Numbered from the stretch's first letter, positions 44,508 to 54,341 are shown. The stretch: DNA of 64,000 nucleotides from an uncultured Actinomycetes bacterium (GCA_900314685.1 OMWE01000001.1:124001-188000); one strand, 5' to 3'. Translations and numbers: made by a program. The notes: generated by a model not told the origin, from the sequence alone.

Positions 44508-44613
44508 TTGACTCCTCCACTTACCTACCGTGCGAAACCGCCTCTGGACAGACGGCCGCTAAAATTTGCTTGTCAGAGATTACGGGGCTCTGCAAAGCAG
44601 CCTTCCAAGTATA
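44508..44613 (-). promoter_or_regulatory. rplM leader with -10 box
   Basis: On the minus strand TATACT at 44608-44613 is a good -10 box; the -35 (17-18 bp upstream) is poor. The transcript leader (44508-44600) could fold on itself. L13 leaders are known to bind L13 in some bacteria, but a match cannot be shown by eye. Confidence 0.4.
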
Positions 44614-44777
44614 GCTCGCCAATCACGTCTCTACCACCCATTTTTTTCTTCCACAACATGCACAATCTCGCGTGCCTCCCCACGCTTCCAATGTGCGGCA
44701 GATCGTTCGTACCGAGAGACACGCGGAGGGGTATCCTGACAGCGATGGATAAAAATCGTATACCCGAGGAGAGCTCC

Positions 44778-45941
44778 ATGGCTACGTTTGCCCTTCATGC
44801 CGACCGGTTCGTCCTGCCCGGACGCGTCGCGGGCTCCGGGTATCTGCCCATCGTCGACGGCAGGTTTGGCTTCTTCACCTCCGAGCGTCCCGACTGCAAG
44901 GTGGTGGAGGCCCCGGGCAGCTGGGTCGCTCCCGGTCTCGTCGACAGCCACATCCACGGTTTCTACGGTCACGCCACCACCGACCTCGACCCCGAGGGCA
45001 TCAACCTGGCCAGCATCGAGCTCGCCCGCCGCGGCACCACCTCCTGGCTACCGACCACGTTCACCGAACCGGTCGATGCGATCGGCAACGCGGTCGAGAC
45101 AATCGCCGACGCGGTCGACACCCGCCCCGCAGACTTCACTGGTGCCCACATACCGGGCATCTTCCTGGAAGGCCCGTTCTTTACCCAAAAGCACGTCGGC
45201 GCTCAGAACCCCGACTACCTGATCGACCCAAGCTACGAGGTCTTTGCCGAGTGGCAGCGCCGCGCGCGCGGCCTCATCCGCCGCAGCGCCCTGGCACCCG
45301 AGCGCGACGGGTCCCTCGAGTACATCAGCCGCCTCGCAGCGGAGGGCGTCGCCACCGCCATCGGCCACACCGACGCCACCTTCGGGCAGGCGATGGCCGC
45401 CGTCGATGCCGGCGCCTCGACCTTTGTCCACACATTCAATGGCATGCGCGGCTTTGCTCATCGCGAGCCCGGCGTTGTGGGCGCCGCGATGGATGCACCC
45501 AACGCCTACGCCGAGGTCATCTGCGACGGCTTCCATGTCAAGCCCAACGCCGCCCGAGCCCTCATCCAGGCCAAGGGCTGGCGCCACGTGACGCTCATCA
45601 CCGACTGCCTGGCCTGCGGCGGCCTCCCCAACGGCGACTATATGAGCGGTGGCATGCCCGTCGTGATGCGCGACGGCGCCTGCTACCTGCGCGACGGCGC
45701 AAACGCCGGCAACCTCGCGGGCAGCGTCCTCACGCTCGCGGAGGCCGTGCGCAACGTGGTCGAGTGGGGCCTCGTCACGACCGAGCAGGCGATCCGCATG
45801 GCCACCGAGAACCCGGCAATCTCCAACCACATCGACAACGTGTGCGGATACATACTGCCAGGCCGCGTCGCCGACCTTACCGTCTTTGACAACGACCTGG
45901 CAGTCACTGCCACCTATGTGGGCGGCTCGCCTGTCGCGTAG
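44778..45941 (+). CDS. nagA: N-acetylglucosamine-6-phosphate deacetylase
   Basis: The 387-residue amidohydrolase turns GlcNAc-6-P into glucosamine-6-P, feeding either cell-wall synthesis or glycolysis. WVAPGLVDSHIHGFYGHATT holds the first metal site, GIFLEGPFFTQKHVGAQNP the metal-binding Glu, IGHTDATFGQAM and FVHTFNGMRGF the later His residues, and LITDCLACGG the catalytic Asp. ATG 44778 has GAGGAG. It is opposite in direction to nanE, and the last 21 bases of the gene are duplicated just past the stop. The long frame before 44778 overlaps other genes and is not coding. Confidence 0.96.
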   Translation: MATFALHADRFVLPGRVAGSGYLPIVDGRFGFFTSERPDCKVVEAPGSWVAPGLVDSHIHGFYGHATTDLDPEGINLASIELARRGTTSWLPTTFTEPVDAIGNAVETIADAVDTRPADFTGAHIPGIFLEGPFFTQKHVGAQNPDYLIDPSYEVFAEWQRRARGLIRRSALAPERDGSLEYISRLAAEGVATAIGHTDATFGQAMAAVDAGASTFVHTFNGMRGFAHREPGVVGAAMDAPNAYAEVICDGFHVKPNAARALIQAKGWRHVTLITDCLACGGLPNGDYMSGGMPVVMRDGACYLRDGANAGNLAGSVLTLAEAVRNVVEWGLVTTEQAIRMATENPAISNHIDNVCGYILPGRVADLTVFDNDLAVTATYVGGSPVA

Positions 45942-45976
45942 CCGTTTCCCACATAGGCGGCTCGCCTGTCGCGTAG
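45921..45976. repeat. 21-bp direct repeat at nagA 3' end
   Basis: GGCGGCTCGCCTGTCGCGTAG occurs at 45921-45941, including the nagA stop codon, and again at 45956-45976, ending next to the nanE stop. Between them CTATGTGGG/CCCACATAG form an inverted pair. It may act as a two-way stop for the facing genes. Confidence 0.85.
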
Positions 45977-45977
45977 G

Positions 45978-46667
45978 CTAACCCTCGATAGCGGCGCAGA
46001 ACCACTTGGTGAGCGAGGTCGGGTGCGTGATGCCCGTCCCCACGACGACCGCCCATGCACCGGCGCCCATTGCGGCGGCCGCATCGGCGGGCGTGTGCAC
46101 GTGCCCCTCGCAAATCACCGGAACGTCCGGGAACTCCTCCACGGCCTGACGCAGGATGGGCAGGTCCGGCCCCTCGTCCATCGTGGTGTTGATGGCGGCC
46201 TTGTTGTGGGACAGCGTCGTGGAGACCAGGTCGCAGCCCGCGGCAACGCCGCGACGGATGTCCTCGATCGTCATGCAGTCGGCCATAACCAGCGTGTCGC
46301 ACTGCTCGCGGAGCGCGGCTACGGTCTCCTCGAACGTACGGCCGTCGGGGCGCGGACGGCCGGTGGCGTCGATGGCGACGACGTCGGCGCCTGCGTTGAC
46401 GCACGCGATCGCGTGGCGCAGGGTCGGGGTGATGTAGACCCCCTCGTGTCCCTCTTTCCACAGACCGATGACCGGGATCTCGACGCGCCCCTTGATGGCG
46501 GCGATATCGGAAAGTCCCTGGCAGCGGATCGCGGCGGCACCGCCCAGCTCGCAGGCGCGGGCCATCTGCGCCATGGTCTCCGGGTGACGCAGCGGCTCTC
46601 CGGGATAGGCCTGAACGCTCACGATCAACTTGCCCTTGAGGTTCTGAATAAGTTCGGGCACTGGCAT
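45978..46667 (-). CDS. nanE: N-acylglucosamine-6-phosphate 2-epimerase
   Basis: The 229-residue enzyme changes ManNAc-6-P to GlcNAc-6-P, the step before NagA in sialic acid or ManNAc use. LIVSVQAYPGEPLRHPETMA, GGAAAIRCQG, VIGLWKEGHEGVYITPT, GADVVAIDATGRPRPDG and ICEGHVHTPADAAAAMGAGA are the NanE blocks, with the substrate-binding Lys in the third. It follows the broken nanK on the minus strand. Together with the nagA gene facing it, it forms a small amino-sugar locus. Confidence 0.95.
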   Translation of the reverse strand: MPVPELIQNLKGKLIVSVQAYPGEPLRHPETMAQMARACELGGAAAIRCQGLSDIAAIKGRVEIPVIGLWKEGHEGVYITPTLRHAIACVNAGADVVAIDATGRPRPDGRTFEETVAALREQCDTLVMADCMTIEDIRRGVAAGCDLVSTTLSHNKAAINTTMDEGPDLPILRQAVEEFPDVPVICEGHVHTPADAAAAMGAGAWAVVVGTGITHPTSLTKWFCAAIEG

Positions 46668-46717
46668 AGCGTTTCCCTTCTCAAATTATGGCGTGCCGAG
46701 AATGGGCACGGCTGTGA

Positions 46718-46758
46718 TAAGAAAGACGCGACGGGCCGCAGCAACACAACCCGTCGCG
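46718..46758 (-). terminator. Terminator after the nanK remnant
   Basis: On the minus strand the arms CGCGACGGG and CCCGTCGCG enclose a loop of 14 bases and are followed by TCTTTCTTATC. nanE then needs its own start of transcription, possibly at CATAAT near 46684. Confidence 0.7.
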
Positions 46759-46771
46759 TGATGTCCGACCT

Positions 46772-47188
46772 TTACAGCTCGGCGTAGGCGCAAGCAAGGA
46801 AATTCTCCGCCGCTCCGATAAGGGGCGCGTCGCCGCCGAGGGCGCCGTCGACGATGGGCGTCTGCCTCACGGGCGGCATTGCCTGCCCGAGGAAGGCGCC
46901 CTTCATGGCATCGGACCAATGCGGTCCGCACTGCGCCACGGAACCGGACAGGATGACGCACGAGGGGTCGAGCATGTTGCACATGCTGCCGATCACCTCG
47001 CCGAGAGCACGGCCCGCGAGCTCCTCGGCAGCCGCAGGGGCTGTATCGCCAGCCCCTGCCCGTCGGTCGATCTCGGCCCCGTCCATCGGGCTCCCGTCCG
47101 CCTGCGTCCCATCGCCACCCAGGCGGATGTATTCCCGGATGATCCCCGGGCCCGCCGCGACAGGCTCGAGATGGCCGGCCGCTGTCAT
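46772..47188 (-). pseudogene. nanK: C-terminal part of a ROK-family kinase (NanK-like)
   Basis: The 138 residues match only the end of ROK sugar kinases: ALGEVIGSMCNMLDPSCVIL and SGSVAQCGPHWSDAMKG correspond to the helix and strand of the second half, and GGDAPLIGAAENFLA to the tail. The N-terminal ATP site (DxGGT) and the zinc motif are missing, and a stop codon lies 6 codons upstream. A whole NanK is about 290 residues, so more than half is lost. Position beside nanE points to a former N-acetylmannosamine kinase. An intact kinase may be encoded elsewhere. Confidence 0.75.
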
Positions 47189-47381
47189 GCGGGGGTCGAT
47201 TGTCTACTTTCTGGGGTCCACGTCAGTGCCCCGGCACGGGAAAGTCCCATATAAGTCCCTATAGCACGGACGCGCTATGCATCCCCATATATGTACGCGC
47301 CACTCTCCCTCTTTCAAGGATACCGGGACGACCACCCGATAGATTGAACGACGCCGCATGGCTCCGGCGCGTCGCTAGCCC

Positions 47382-48296
47382 CTACTCCGCCTCGTTTTCG
47401 GGGTGAAGCCAGGCATCCAGCTCGGCCAGGCGCGCCTCTGCCTGGCGACGGCCCTGCAGGTACAGGTCGAGCAGCGGCCAGCCGTTGTGCTCGGCAGTCG
47501 ACACCTCCACGGGCTTGTCCGGCGCAAAGACAAACGCCTGGCCCGACCGCTCCAACTGCCACAGGAGCTCACGCTGAGCGTTGTAGCGAATGTGGCGGGT
47601 ACGGAGCGCCTCTATGAAGTAGGGGTAGTCGTCGTAGCGATGGGAGCGGATGGCGAGATTTTGGACCGACTGGTCCTTGAGATAGCTGCGATCCTGCGTC
47701 GCGATGACCAGCGCGCGGGTGGCTGGCACATAGCCCTCTGGCAGTTCCGCCGGGGCACTCTCCAGTCCCATCGCCGCCTCGAAGGGGATGGAATCGGTCG
47801 TACCGCCGTCCAGGTAACGGTGGCCGTCGATCTCTACCATTTGCGAGACCAAGGGCAGGCTGGCTGAGGCGCGCACGCAGGGCACATCTTCCGGCACGGT
47901 GCGCACGGGGAGATACGCAGCCGTACCGAAGACCACGTCCGATGCGACGGCGTACATCTCGAGCGGATTTTCGTTGAAGGTGTAGTTGTCACAGGGATCG
48001 AGCTTGTTCTGCACCTCGTCGTAGACGAAATCCCCGCCAGTCAGGTTGCCGGTCCGCACGAGCGACATGAAGGACATGAAGCGCCGGTCGTCGCGGAAGG
48101 CGAGCATGATGCGCATGGTACGGCCGATCTGCCGGCTCTTGAAACTCACAGCGTTCATGGCGCCGGCCGACGTGCCCCACACGCTCGAGAACTCATCGGT
48201 GAACCCGCGCTCCATGAGCACGTCCAATACACCGGCGGTAAAGATGCCTCGGTATCCCCCGCCCTCAAGAACCAGCGCGATCCGATCCCTTGCCAT
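47382..48296 (-). CDS. Patatin-like phospholipase
   Basis: The 304-residue protein has the full patatin catalytic set: oxyanion loop LVLEGGGYRGIFTAG (about residues 8-22), nucleophile SVWGTSAGAMNAV, and the Asp of YLDGGTTDSIPFEAAMG. A helical C-terminal third (RSHRYDDYPYFIEALRTRHI) is typical of the YjjU/RssA-like branch. No signal peptide is found, so it acts inside the cell on lipids or fatty acyl esters. The start at 48296 is chosen because MARDRIALVLEGGG fits the family and GGGGGA is near; an upstream ATG at 48356 adds 20 residues without family support. Confidence 0.9.
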   Translation of the reverse strand: MARDRIALVLEGGGYRGIFTAGVLDVLMERGFTDEFSSVWGTSAGAMNAVSFKSRQIGRTMRIMLAFRDDRRFMSFMSLVRTGNLTGGDFVYDEVQNKLDPCDNYTFNENPLEMYAVASDVVFGTAAYLPVRTVPEDVPCVRASASLPLVSQMVEIDGHRYLDGGTTDSIPFEAAMGLESAPAELPEGYVPATRALVIATQDRSYLKDQSVQNLAIRSHRYDDYPYFIEALRTRHIRYNAQRELLWQLERSGQAFVFAPDKPVEVSTAEHNGWPLLDLYLQGRRQAEARLAELDAWLHPENEAE

Positions 48297-48404
48297 ATCA
48301 TCCCCCAATCGCTCAACGATCAAGATTCTACCCGACTCGCGACCATAACCCACCAAAGCCAGGGAGCTCGGCGTGCCGTTCCGGCACCTCTACGTAATAG
48401 ACAA

Positions 48405-48474
48405 GGGTCCCTCCCTCGCATGTGTGCAAAGTATCTTGCGAAGCGTACTTTGCATGCATGTGAGGGAGGGACCC
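48405..48474 (-). terminator. 70-nt near-perfect palindrome after rplX
   Basis: GGGTCCCTCCCTC pairs with GAGGGAGGGACCC, then CATG and TGCAAAGTA with TACTTTGCA, around a CTTGCGAAG centre. It lies 27 bases after the rplX stop, where rplE would be expected. The minus-strand sequence after it is TTGTCTATT, weakly T-rich. It probably ends the ribosomal transcript and also blocks run-through to the patatin gene. Confidence 0.7.
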
Positions 48475-48500
48475 GTCAGGTACCGATAAGCTCAGAGGTA

Positions 48501-48818
48501 CTAGAACTGCGCGCCGCACTTCTTGCAGACGCGGACCTTCTTGCCCTCGGCGTTGACCTCGTGGCCCACGCGGGTGGCCTTGCCGCAGCTCGGGCAGACG
48601 AGAGCGACGTTGCTCACGTCGATCGCAGCCGGCTTCTCGACGATGCCGCCCTGCTGGTTGAGCTGGTTGGGCTTGGTGTGACGCTTCACGATAGCGACAC
48701 CCTCGACGACGACCTTGCCCTCGGAGGGCAGAGCGCGCAGGACTTCGCCGCGGGCGCCCTTGTCCTTACCGGAGAGGACCTCGACCTGGTCGCCCTTCTT
48801 GACGTTCATCTTCGGCAT
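48501..48818 (-). CDS. rplX: 50S ribosomal protein L24
   Basis: The 105-residue protein has the KOW motif (KKGDQVEVLSGKDKGARGEV, residues 5-24) and the C-terminal CPSCGKATRVGHEV ... VCKKCGAQF with four Cys, as common in Gram-positive L24. It is the last gene of the run; the usual next genes rplE, rpsN and rpsH are not here. Confidence 0.98.
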   Translation of the reverse strand: MPKMNVKKGDQVEVLSGKDKGARGEVLRALPSEGKVVVEGVAIVKRHTKPNQLNQQGGIVEKPAAIDVSNVALVCPSCGKATRVGHEVNAEGKKVRVCKKCGAQF

Positions 48819-48831
48819 GTCTCACGCCTCC

Positions 48832-49200
48832 TTACAGCGTCTCGGGTGCGAGCGAGACGATCTTCATGTAGTGCTTCTCGCGCAGCTCACGAGCGACGGG
48901 CCCGAAGATACGGGTGCCCTTGGGCTCGCCATCCTTGTCGACGAGGACGCAGGCGTTCTGGTCGAACCGGATGTAGCTGCCGTCCTTGCGGCGGGTCTCC
49001 TTGACGGTGCGCACGACCACGCAACGGACAACGTCACCCTTCTTGACGGAGCCGCCGGGAGTGGCCTCCTGGACGGCGCACATGATGACGTCGCCGATGC
49101 CGGCGTAACGACGCTTGGAGCCACCCATAACCTTGATGCACTTCACACGCTTGGCGCCGCTGTTGTCGGCGACGTTCAGCTGTGTCTCCATCTGGATCAT
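48832..49200 (-). CDS. rplN: 50S ribosomal protein L14
   Basis: The 122-residue protein shows the L14 blocks [20 protein letters not shown] at its start, [20 protein letters not shown], and [20 protein letters not shown] near its end. It lies between rpsQ and rplX with gaps of 13-15 bases. Confidence 0.98.
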   Translation of the reverse strand: MIQMETQLNVADNSGAKRVKCIKVMGGSKRRYAGIGDVIMCAVQEATPGGSVKKGDVVRCVVVRTVKETRRKDGSYIRFDQNACVLVDKDGEPKGTRIFGPVARELREKHYMKIVSLAPETL

Positions 49201-49215
49201 TTCATGCCTCCCAAA

Positions 49216-49479
49216 CTACTTAGCGCGCTCGACGATCTCGACCACGCGCCAGCGCTTGGTCTTCGACAGCGGACGGGTCTCCATTACGCGAACGGTGTCG
49301 CCGAGGCCGCACTCGTTCTTCTCATCGTGACAATGCAGCTTCTTGCTGATCGTCATCATCTTGCCGTACTTGGGGTGGTGCTTGCGGTACTCGATCTGCA
49401 CGGTGATGGTCTTGTCGCCGGAAAGAGAGACGACTTTACCGGTGCGGACCTTACGTGCGTTCCTGGTTTCGTCAGCCAT
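49216..49479 (-). CDS. rpsQ: 30S ribosomal protein S17
   Basis: The 87-residue protein has [39 protein letters not shown] and [20 protein letters not shown], all S17 blocks for the 16S rRNA-binding OB fold. It follows rpmC in the standard order. Confidence 0.98.
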   Translation of the reverse strand: MADETRNARKVRTGKVVSLSGDKTITVQIEYRKHHPKYGKMMTISKKLHCHDEKNECGLGDTVRVMETRPLSKTKRWRVVEIVERAK

Positions 49480-49492
49480 GTCTCACTCCGGT

Positions 49493-49705
49493 CTACTTCG
49501 CCGCAGCCGCGTCGGCTGCGATCTGACGTGCGCGCATCTCAGTCTGCACGCGGGCGATGTCGCGCTTGACGTTGGTCACGCGCGCCGTGTTGTCCAGCTG
49601 GCTGGTAGCCATCTGGAAGCGGAGGTTAAAGAGCTCCGCGCGGCTCTCATCGAGCTTCTGTGCCAGCTCGGCGTCAGAGAGCGCCTGAATGTCCTTGTAC
49701 TTCAT
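49493..49705 (-). CDS. rpmC: 50S ribosomal protein L29
   Basis: The 70-residue two-helix protein reads LSDAELAQKLDESRAELFNL then RFQMATSQLDNTARVTNVKR, the L29 pattern. It starts 5 bases after rplP ends. Confidence 0.97.
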   Translation of the reverse strand: MKYKDIQALSDAELAQKLDESRAELFNLRFQMATSQLDNTARVTNVKRDIARVQTEMRARQIAADAAAAK

Positions 49706-49710
49706 AGTGG

Positions 49711-50136
49711 CTACTCCTCCTCGGCAAAGTCAGCGCGAGTGACGATCTTGGTCTTGATCGGCAGCTTGTGCTGGGCAAGACGCAGGGCCTCCTTGGCGAC
49801 GGCCTCGTCGACACCGCCAATCTCGAACATGATGCGGCCGGGCTTGACGACGGCGACCCACTCCTCGGGGTTGCCCTTGCCCTTGCCCATACGGGTCTCG
49901 GCCGGCTTCTTGGTGATGGGCTTGTCCGGGAAGATGGTGATCCAGACCTTGCCACCACGCTTCATGTAACGGGTGATGGCGACACGGGCGGCCTCGATCT
50001 GGCGGTTGGTGATCCAATCGCGCTCGAGGGCCTGCAGGCCATACTCACCGAAGTAGAGCTTGGTGTTGCCCTTTGCCTGGCCCTTCATGGAGCCACGCTG
50101 CACCTTACGGTGCGCAATACGCTTGGGTGCGAGCAT
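49711..50136 (-). CDS. rplP: 50S ribosomal protein L16
   Basis: The 141-residue protein begins [19 protein letters not shown] and contains [40 protein letters not shown] and [19 protein letters not shown], the L16 blocks near the A-site tRNA elbow. Its ATG overlaps the rpsC stop by one base (TAATG). Confidence 0.98.
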   Translation of the reverse strand: MLAPKRIAHRKVQRGSMKGQAKGNTKLYFGEYGLQALERDWITNRQIEAARVAITRYMKRGGKVWITIFPDKPITKKPAETRMGKGKGNPEEWVAVVKPGRIMFEIGGVDEAVAKEALRLAQHKLPIKTKIVTRADFAEEE

Positions 50137-50864
50137 TAGCGGCCCCTCCTCTCATTGCGATCACGGTCGCCACGGCCGCGGCGGCTGGGGCGGGAAGAGC
50201 CCTCGAGCTCGGGATGCGGGGTGGGCTGACCGGCGAGCTTCTCGCCGTTGTAGATCCAGACCTTGATGCCGACGGCACCCATGGTGGTGCGAGCGGTGGC
50301 CTCGCCGTAGCTGATGGCGGCACGCAGGGTGTGCAGGGGCACGCGGCCCTCGCGGTACCACTCGCGGCGACCCATCTCGGCGCCGTTCAGACGGCCGGAG
50401 CACTGGATACGGATGCCCTGGGCGCCGGACTTGCGGGCGGACTGGACAGCCTTGCGCATGGCACGACGGAAGGCGATACGGCCCTCGAGCTGGTCGGCGA
50501 TGGACTGGGCGACGAGCTGGGCGTCGAGCTCCGGACGACGGATCTCGATGACATCGACGTTGACGTTGCCCTTGCCGGCCTTGGCGATGGCCTCGAGCTC
50601 GGCACGCAGGGTGTCGATCTCGGCGCCCTTCTTGCCGATGACAATGCCCGGGCGGGCGGTGTAGATGGTGACCTTGACCTTCTCGCCCGCGCGCTCGATC
50701 TCGACGCGGGACAGGGCCGCGCGCTCGAGCTTCTTGGCCAGGAACTTGCGGATCTCGAGGTCGTTGCCGAGCTTGCTGGCGTAATCCTTATCGGCGTACC
50801 AGCGGGAACGCCAATTCTCCGTGATACCGAGACGGAGGCCGGTCGGCTTTACTTTGTGGCCCAT
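50136..50864 (-). CDS. rpsC: 30S ribosomal protein S3
   Basis: The 242-residue protein has [20 protein letters not shown] at the start, the KH motif [20 protein letters not shown], and [20 protein letters not shown]. The C-terminus is an Arg-rich tail ([18 protein letters not shown]). It follows rplV with 3 bases between. Confidence 0.98.
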   Translation of the reverse strand: MGHKVKPTGLRLGITENWRSRWYADKDYASKLGNDLEIRKFLAKKLERAALSRVEIERAGEKVKVTIYTARPGIVIGKKGAEIDTLRAELEAIAKAGKGNVNVDVIEIRRPELDAQLVAQSIADQLEGRIAFRRAMRKAVQSARKSGAQGIRIQCSGRLNGAEMGRREWYREGRVPLHTLRAAISYGEATARTTMGAVGIKVWIYNGEKLAGQPTPHPELEGSSRPSRRGRGDRDRNERRGR

Positions 50865-50867
50865 TCC

Positions 50868-51230
50868 CTACGCCTCCTTCCGAGGTGCGACGATGACAGT
50901 GATGTGGCTCGTGCGCTTGTTGATGCGGCTCGCGGAGCCCTTGGCGCGCGGGCGGATGCGCTTCAGCGTCGGGCCCTCGTCGACATAGGCGGCCTTGACG
51001 TACAGGTTCTGGGCGCGCAGGCCGTTGTTGTTCTCGGCGTTGGCGACTGCGGACTGCAGGGTCTTGGCGACGGGCTCGGCAGCTGCGCGGTTGGTGAACT
51101 GCAGGGTCTCGAGAGCGCGCTCGACCTGCTTGCCGCGAATCTGGTCGACGACCATGCGGACCTTGCGGGGAGCCATGCGGACATACTTGGCGGTCGCGGA
51201 GACCTGGACCTCATTGGTGGTGTTTGCCAT
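50868..51230 (-). CDS. rplV: 50S ribosomal protein L22
   Basis: The 120-residue protein shows [40 protein letters not shown] and [20 protein letters not shown], the last being the loop that lines the peptide exit tunnel. It lies between rpsS and rpsC. Confidence 0.98.
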   Translation of the reverse strand: MANTTNEVQVSATAKYVRMAPRKVRMVVDQIRGKQVERALETLQFTNRAAAEPVAKTLQSAVANAENNNGLRAQNLYVKAAYVDEGPTLKRIRPRAKGSASRINKRTSHITVIVAPRKEA

Positions 51231-51247
51231 TTCTCTCCTCAGCCCCC

Positions 51248-51508
51248 TTAGTTAGCCTTGTGGCCGCGGAAGGTGCGGGTCGGGCTGAACTCGCCCAGCT
51301 TGTGACCAACCATGGACTCGGTGATGTAGACGGGGACGTGCTTGCGGCCGTCGTGGACGGCGATCGTGTGGCCGACCATCTCCGGGAAGATGGTGGAGCT
51401 GCGCGACCAGGTCTTGATGACCTCTTTCTTGCCAGACTCGTTCATCGCGGCGACGCGCGCGAGAAGGCGGGTCTCCACAAACGGGCCCTTTTTGAGGCTT
51501 CTGCTCAT
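51248..51508 (-). CDS. rpsS: 30S ribosomal protein S19
   Basis: The 86-residue protein begins [20 protein letters not shown] and has [20 protein letters not shown] and [19 protein letters not shown], the S19 signature. It sits 21 bases after rplB. Confidence 0.98.
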   Translation of the reverse strand: MSRSLKKGPFVETRLLARVAAMNESGKKEVIKTWSRSSTIFPEMVGHTIAVHDGRKHVPVYITESMVGHKLGEFSPTRTFRGHKAN

Positions 51509-51529
51509 ACTTCGAACTCCTACTCTGCG

Positions 51530-52366
<837 letters not shown>

Positions 52367-52491
52367 TTCTTGCTTTCCCTTCTTTTCCGTTGGCCGTCCG
52401 CCTCGGGATGGGGCTCCTGTGCCCCAGCGGACGACACCGGACGTACTTCCTACCACGGTGCCGCGCGTATCCATCACACGCGACAAGAGGA

Positions 52492-52522
52492 CCCGCACGT
52501 CTTATGCGTTAAGACGTGCGGG
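52492..52522 (-). other. 13-bp perfect stem-loop between rplW and rplB
   Basis: CCCGCACGTCTTA and TAAGACGTGCGGG form a perfect stem with a 5-base loop, 8 bases after the rplW stop codon. The minus-strand sequence beyond is TCCTCTTGTCG, not a T-run. It could be an attenuator, an RNA processing site, or a site for a ribosomal protein. Confidence 0.7.
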
Positions 52523-52529
52523 GGACTCG

Positions 52530-52835
52530 CTACTCGGCGTCAGCGGCCTGCTGACCCGCGAAGATCTCGATCTGCTCGCCGGCGGCAAGCGTCACGATGG
52601 CCTTCTTCCAGGTACGGGTGGTACCCGCCTGGTAACGCACGCGCTTGGTCTTGGGCTTGACCCAGCTGGTGTTGACCTTGGTCACATGCACGTTGAAGAT
52701 CTTCTCAACGGCAGCGGCGATCTCCTCCTTGGGAGCGGTGCGGGCGACCTCGAAGGTGTACTTGCCCTGCTCCATCTGGTCGAACGAACGCTCGGTGACA
52801 ACCGGGCGGATGATGACATCGTAGGCGGACTTCAT
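52530..52835 (-). CDS. rplW: 50S ribosomal protein L23
   Basis: The 101-residue protein reads YDVIIRPVVTERSFDQMEQG, KYTFEVARTAPKEEIAAAVE and VHVTKVNTSWVKPKTKRVRY, the L23 blocks for the tunnel-exit protein that receives trigger factor. It overlaps the rplD stop by one base. Confidence 0.98.
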   Translation of the reverse strand: MKSAYDVIIRPVVTERSFDQMEQGKYTFEVARTAPKEEIAAAVEKIFNVHVTKVNTSWVKPKTKRVRYQAGTTRTWKKAIVTLAAGEQIEIFAGQQAADAE

Positions 52836-53458
52836 TATGCAAGCACCTCCTCGAAGTACTTGGCGACCTCGCGGCTCATGACCAGAGCCTTGTTGTCGAG
52901 GAGGTTGCGGGTGTTGGCCTCGGACTCGGCAACGAGGGTGACGTTGGGGACATTGCGGAACGCGAGGTAGGTCTCGACGTCGTCGTCGGCGACCACGACG
53001 GTGGTGCGCTTGTCGGTGAGCTCGAGGGCCTTGAGCACCGCGGCGGCCTGCTTGGTCTTGGGCTCGAGTGCCAGGGAGTCGAGCACGACGAGCTCCTCGT
53101 CGGCCAGCTTGCCGGACAGCACAGAGCGCATCGCGAGCTTGACCTCCTTGGAGTTGGAACGCAGCGCGTGGCTGTGCGGGGTCGGCCCGAAGATCACGCC
53201 GCCGTGACGGAACTGGCCGGCGCGGTCGGAACCCTGACGGGCACGGCCGGTGCCCTTCTGACGGAACGGCTTCTTGCCGCCGCCGGAGACATCGTGACGG
53301 TTCTTGGTGCTGTGGGTACCCTGACGCAGGCAGGCCTCGTAGGCCACGACGACCTGGTGCACGACGGGGATGTTCGGCTCGATGCCGAAGACCTCGGAGG
53401 AGAGCTCGGTCTCGCCGGCCAGCTGGCCCTCCACGTTCTTCATCTGAATCTTAGACAT
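52835..53458 (-). CDS. rplD: 50S ribosomal protein L4
   Basis: The 207-residue protein has RQGTHSTKNRHDVSGGGKKP, FRQKGTGRARQGSDRAGQFR and GGVIFGPTPHSH, the extended loop of L4. The ATG at 53458 has AAGGAGG. L4 is the autoregulator of this operon in enteric bacteria; whether that holds here is not known. Confidence 0.98.
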   Translation of the reverse strand: MSKIQMKNVEGQLAGETELSSEVFGIEPNIPVVHQVVVAYEACLRQGTHSTKNRHDVSGGGKKPFRQKGTGRARQGSDRAGQFRHGGVIFGPTPHSHALRSNSKEVKLAMRSVLSGKLADEELVVLDSLALEPKTKQAAAVLKALELTDKRTTVVVADDDVETYLAFRNVPNVTLVAESEANTRNLLDNKALVMSREVAKYFEEVLA

Positions 53459-53472
53459 GGTGGGGGTCCTCC

Positions 53473-54093
53473 TTAAGCCATGCGGACTTGAACGATGGCG
53501 TTCTTGCCGCCGGGGACGGCGCCCTTGATGAGCATCAGGTTCTGCTCGGCGTCGACGCGGACAAGCTTGAGGTTCTTGACCGTCACGCGCTCGTCGCCCA
53601 TGTGGCCGGCCATGTGCAGGCCCTTGCGGACGCGGGCGGGATACGCGCACTGGCCGATGGAACCCGGCTTGCGCTGGTTGCGCGAACCGTGGGCCATGGG
53701 GCCGCGGGAGAAGTTCCAGCGCTTGATGGTGCCCTGGAAGCCCTTGCCCTTGGAGGTACCGATGACGTCGACGGCCTTGACCTCGGCGAAGTCGGCGACG
53801 GTCACCTGATCGCCGGTGCTGTACTCGCTGGCGTTGTCGACGCGGACCTCGCGCAGGTAGCGCATGGGCTCGACGCCGTGGGCGGCGAAGTGACCGGCCA
53901 TAGGCTTGTTGACGTGCTTTGCGGTGATGTCTCCGAAGCCGATCTGAACGGCCTCGTAGCCGTCAGTCTCCTTCGTCTTGACCTGCGAGACAGTGCAGGG
54001 GCCAGCCTGGACGACAGTGACGGGCACGACGTTGTCGTCCTCGTCCCACACCTGCGTCATCCCGAGCTTGCGGCCAATGATGGTGTTGACCAT
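53473..54093 (-). CDS. rplC: 50S ribosomal protein L3
   Basis: The 206-residue protein reads MVNTIIGRKLGMTQVWDEDD at the start and has GTSKGKGFQGTIKRWNFSRG plus PMAHGSRNQRKPGSIGQCAY, the L3 blocks. It is the first gene of this half of the operon, since rpsJ is 5.4 kb away, and a promoter is visible about 220 bases upstream. Confidence 0.98.
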   Translation of the reverse strand: MVNTIIGRKLGMTQVWDEDDNVVPVTVVQAGPCTVSQVKTKETDGYEAVQIGFGDITAKHVNKPMAGHFAAHGVEPMRYLREVRVDNASEYSTGDQVTVADFAEVKAVDVIGTSKGKGFQGTIKRWNFSRGPMAHGSRNQRKPGSIGQCAYPARVRKGLHMAGHMGDERVTVKNLKLVRVDAEQNLMLIKGAVPGGKNAIVQVRMA

Positions 54094-54312
54094 GCTCTTT
54101 CCTTACCTTCGGTGGTCATGGGGCCTCAGGTGCTCTCACACCCATCGGGGTCGCCATAGCGCGCGCTACCGAACCCCTCCCCAGCGGACCACAGCCTGTT
54201 GAGACGCTGCCCTTCCGGCGGTTTGGTCTGCTTTGCTCCGCACGCGACCCGGCCAGCACACCGGCCCGCTCTACACAGCGAGACAGACTACCCCCAAAGA
54301 AGCAGCTTTACT

Positions 54313-54341
54313 ACTGTACACGCTTCCGGGCGTCTCCACAA
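54313..54341 (-). promoter_or_regulatory. Promoter of the rplC-rplX operon
   Basis: On the minus strand TTGTGG (54336-54341) and TACAGT (54313-54318) are 17 bp apart. The transcript would have a leader of about 210 bases before rplC, with room for a regulatory fold. A short hairpin AATCTC/GAGATT (about 54340-54356) lies at the -35 edge and, read on the plus strand, is followed by a T-run. The rest of the gap to the glpK end (54357-54462) shows no gene. Confidence 0.65.
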
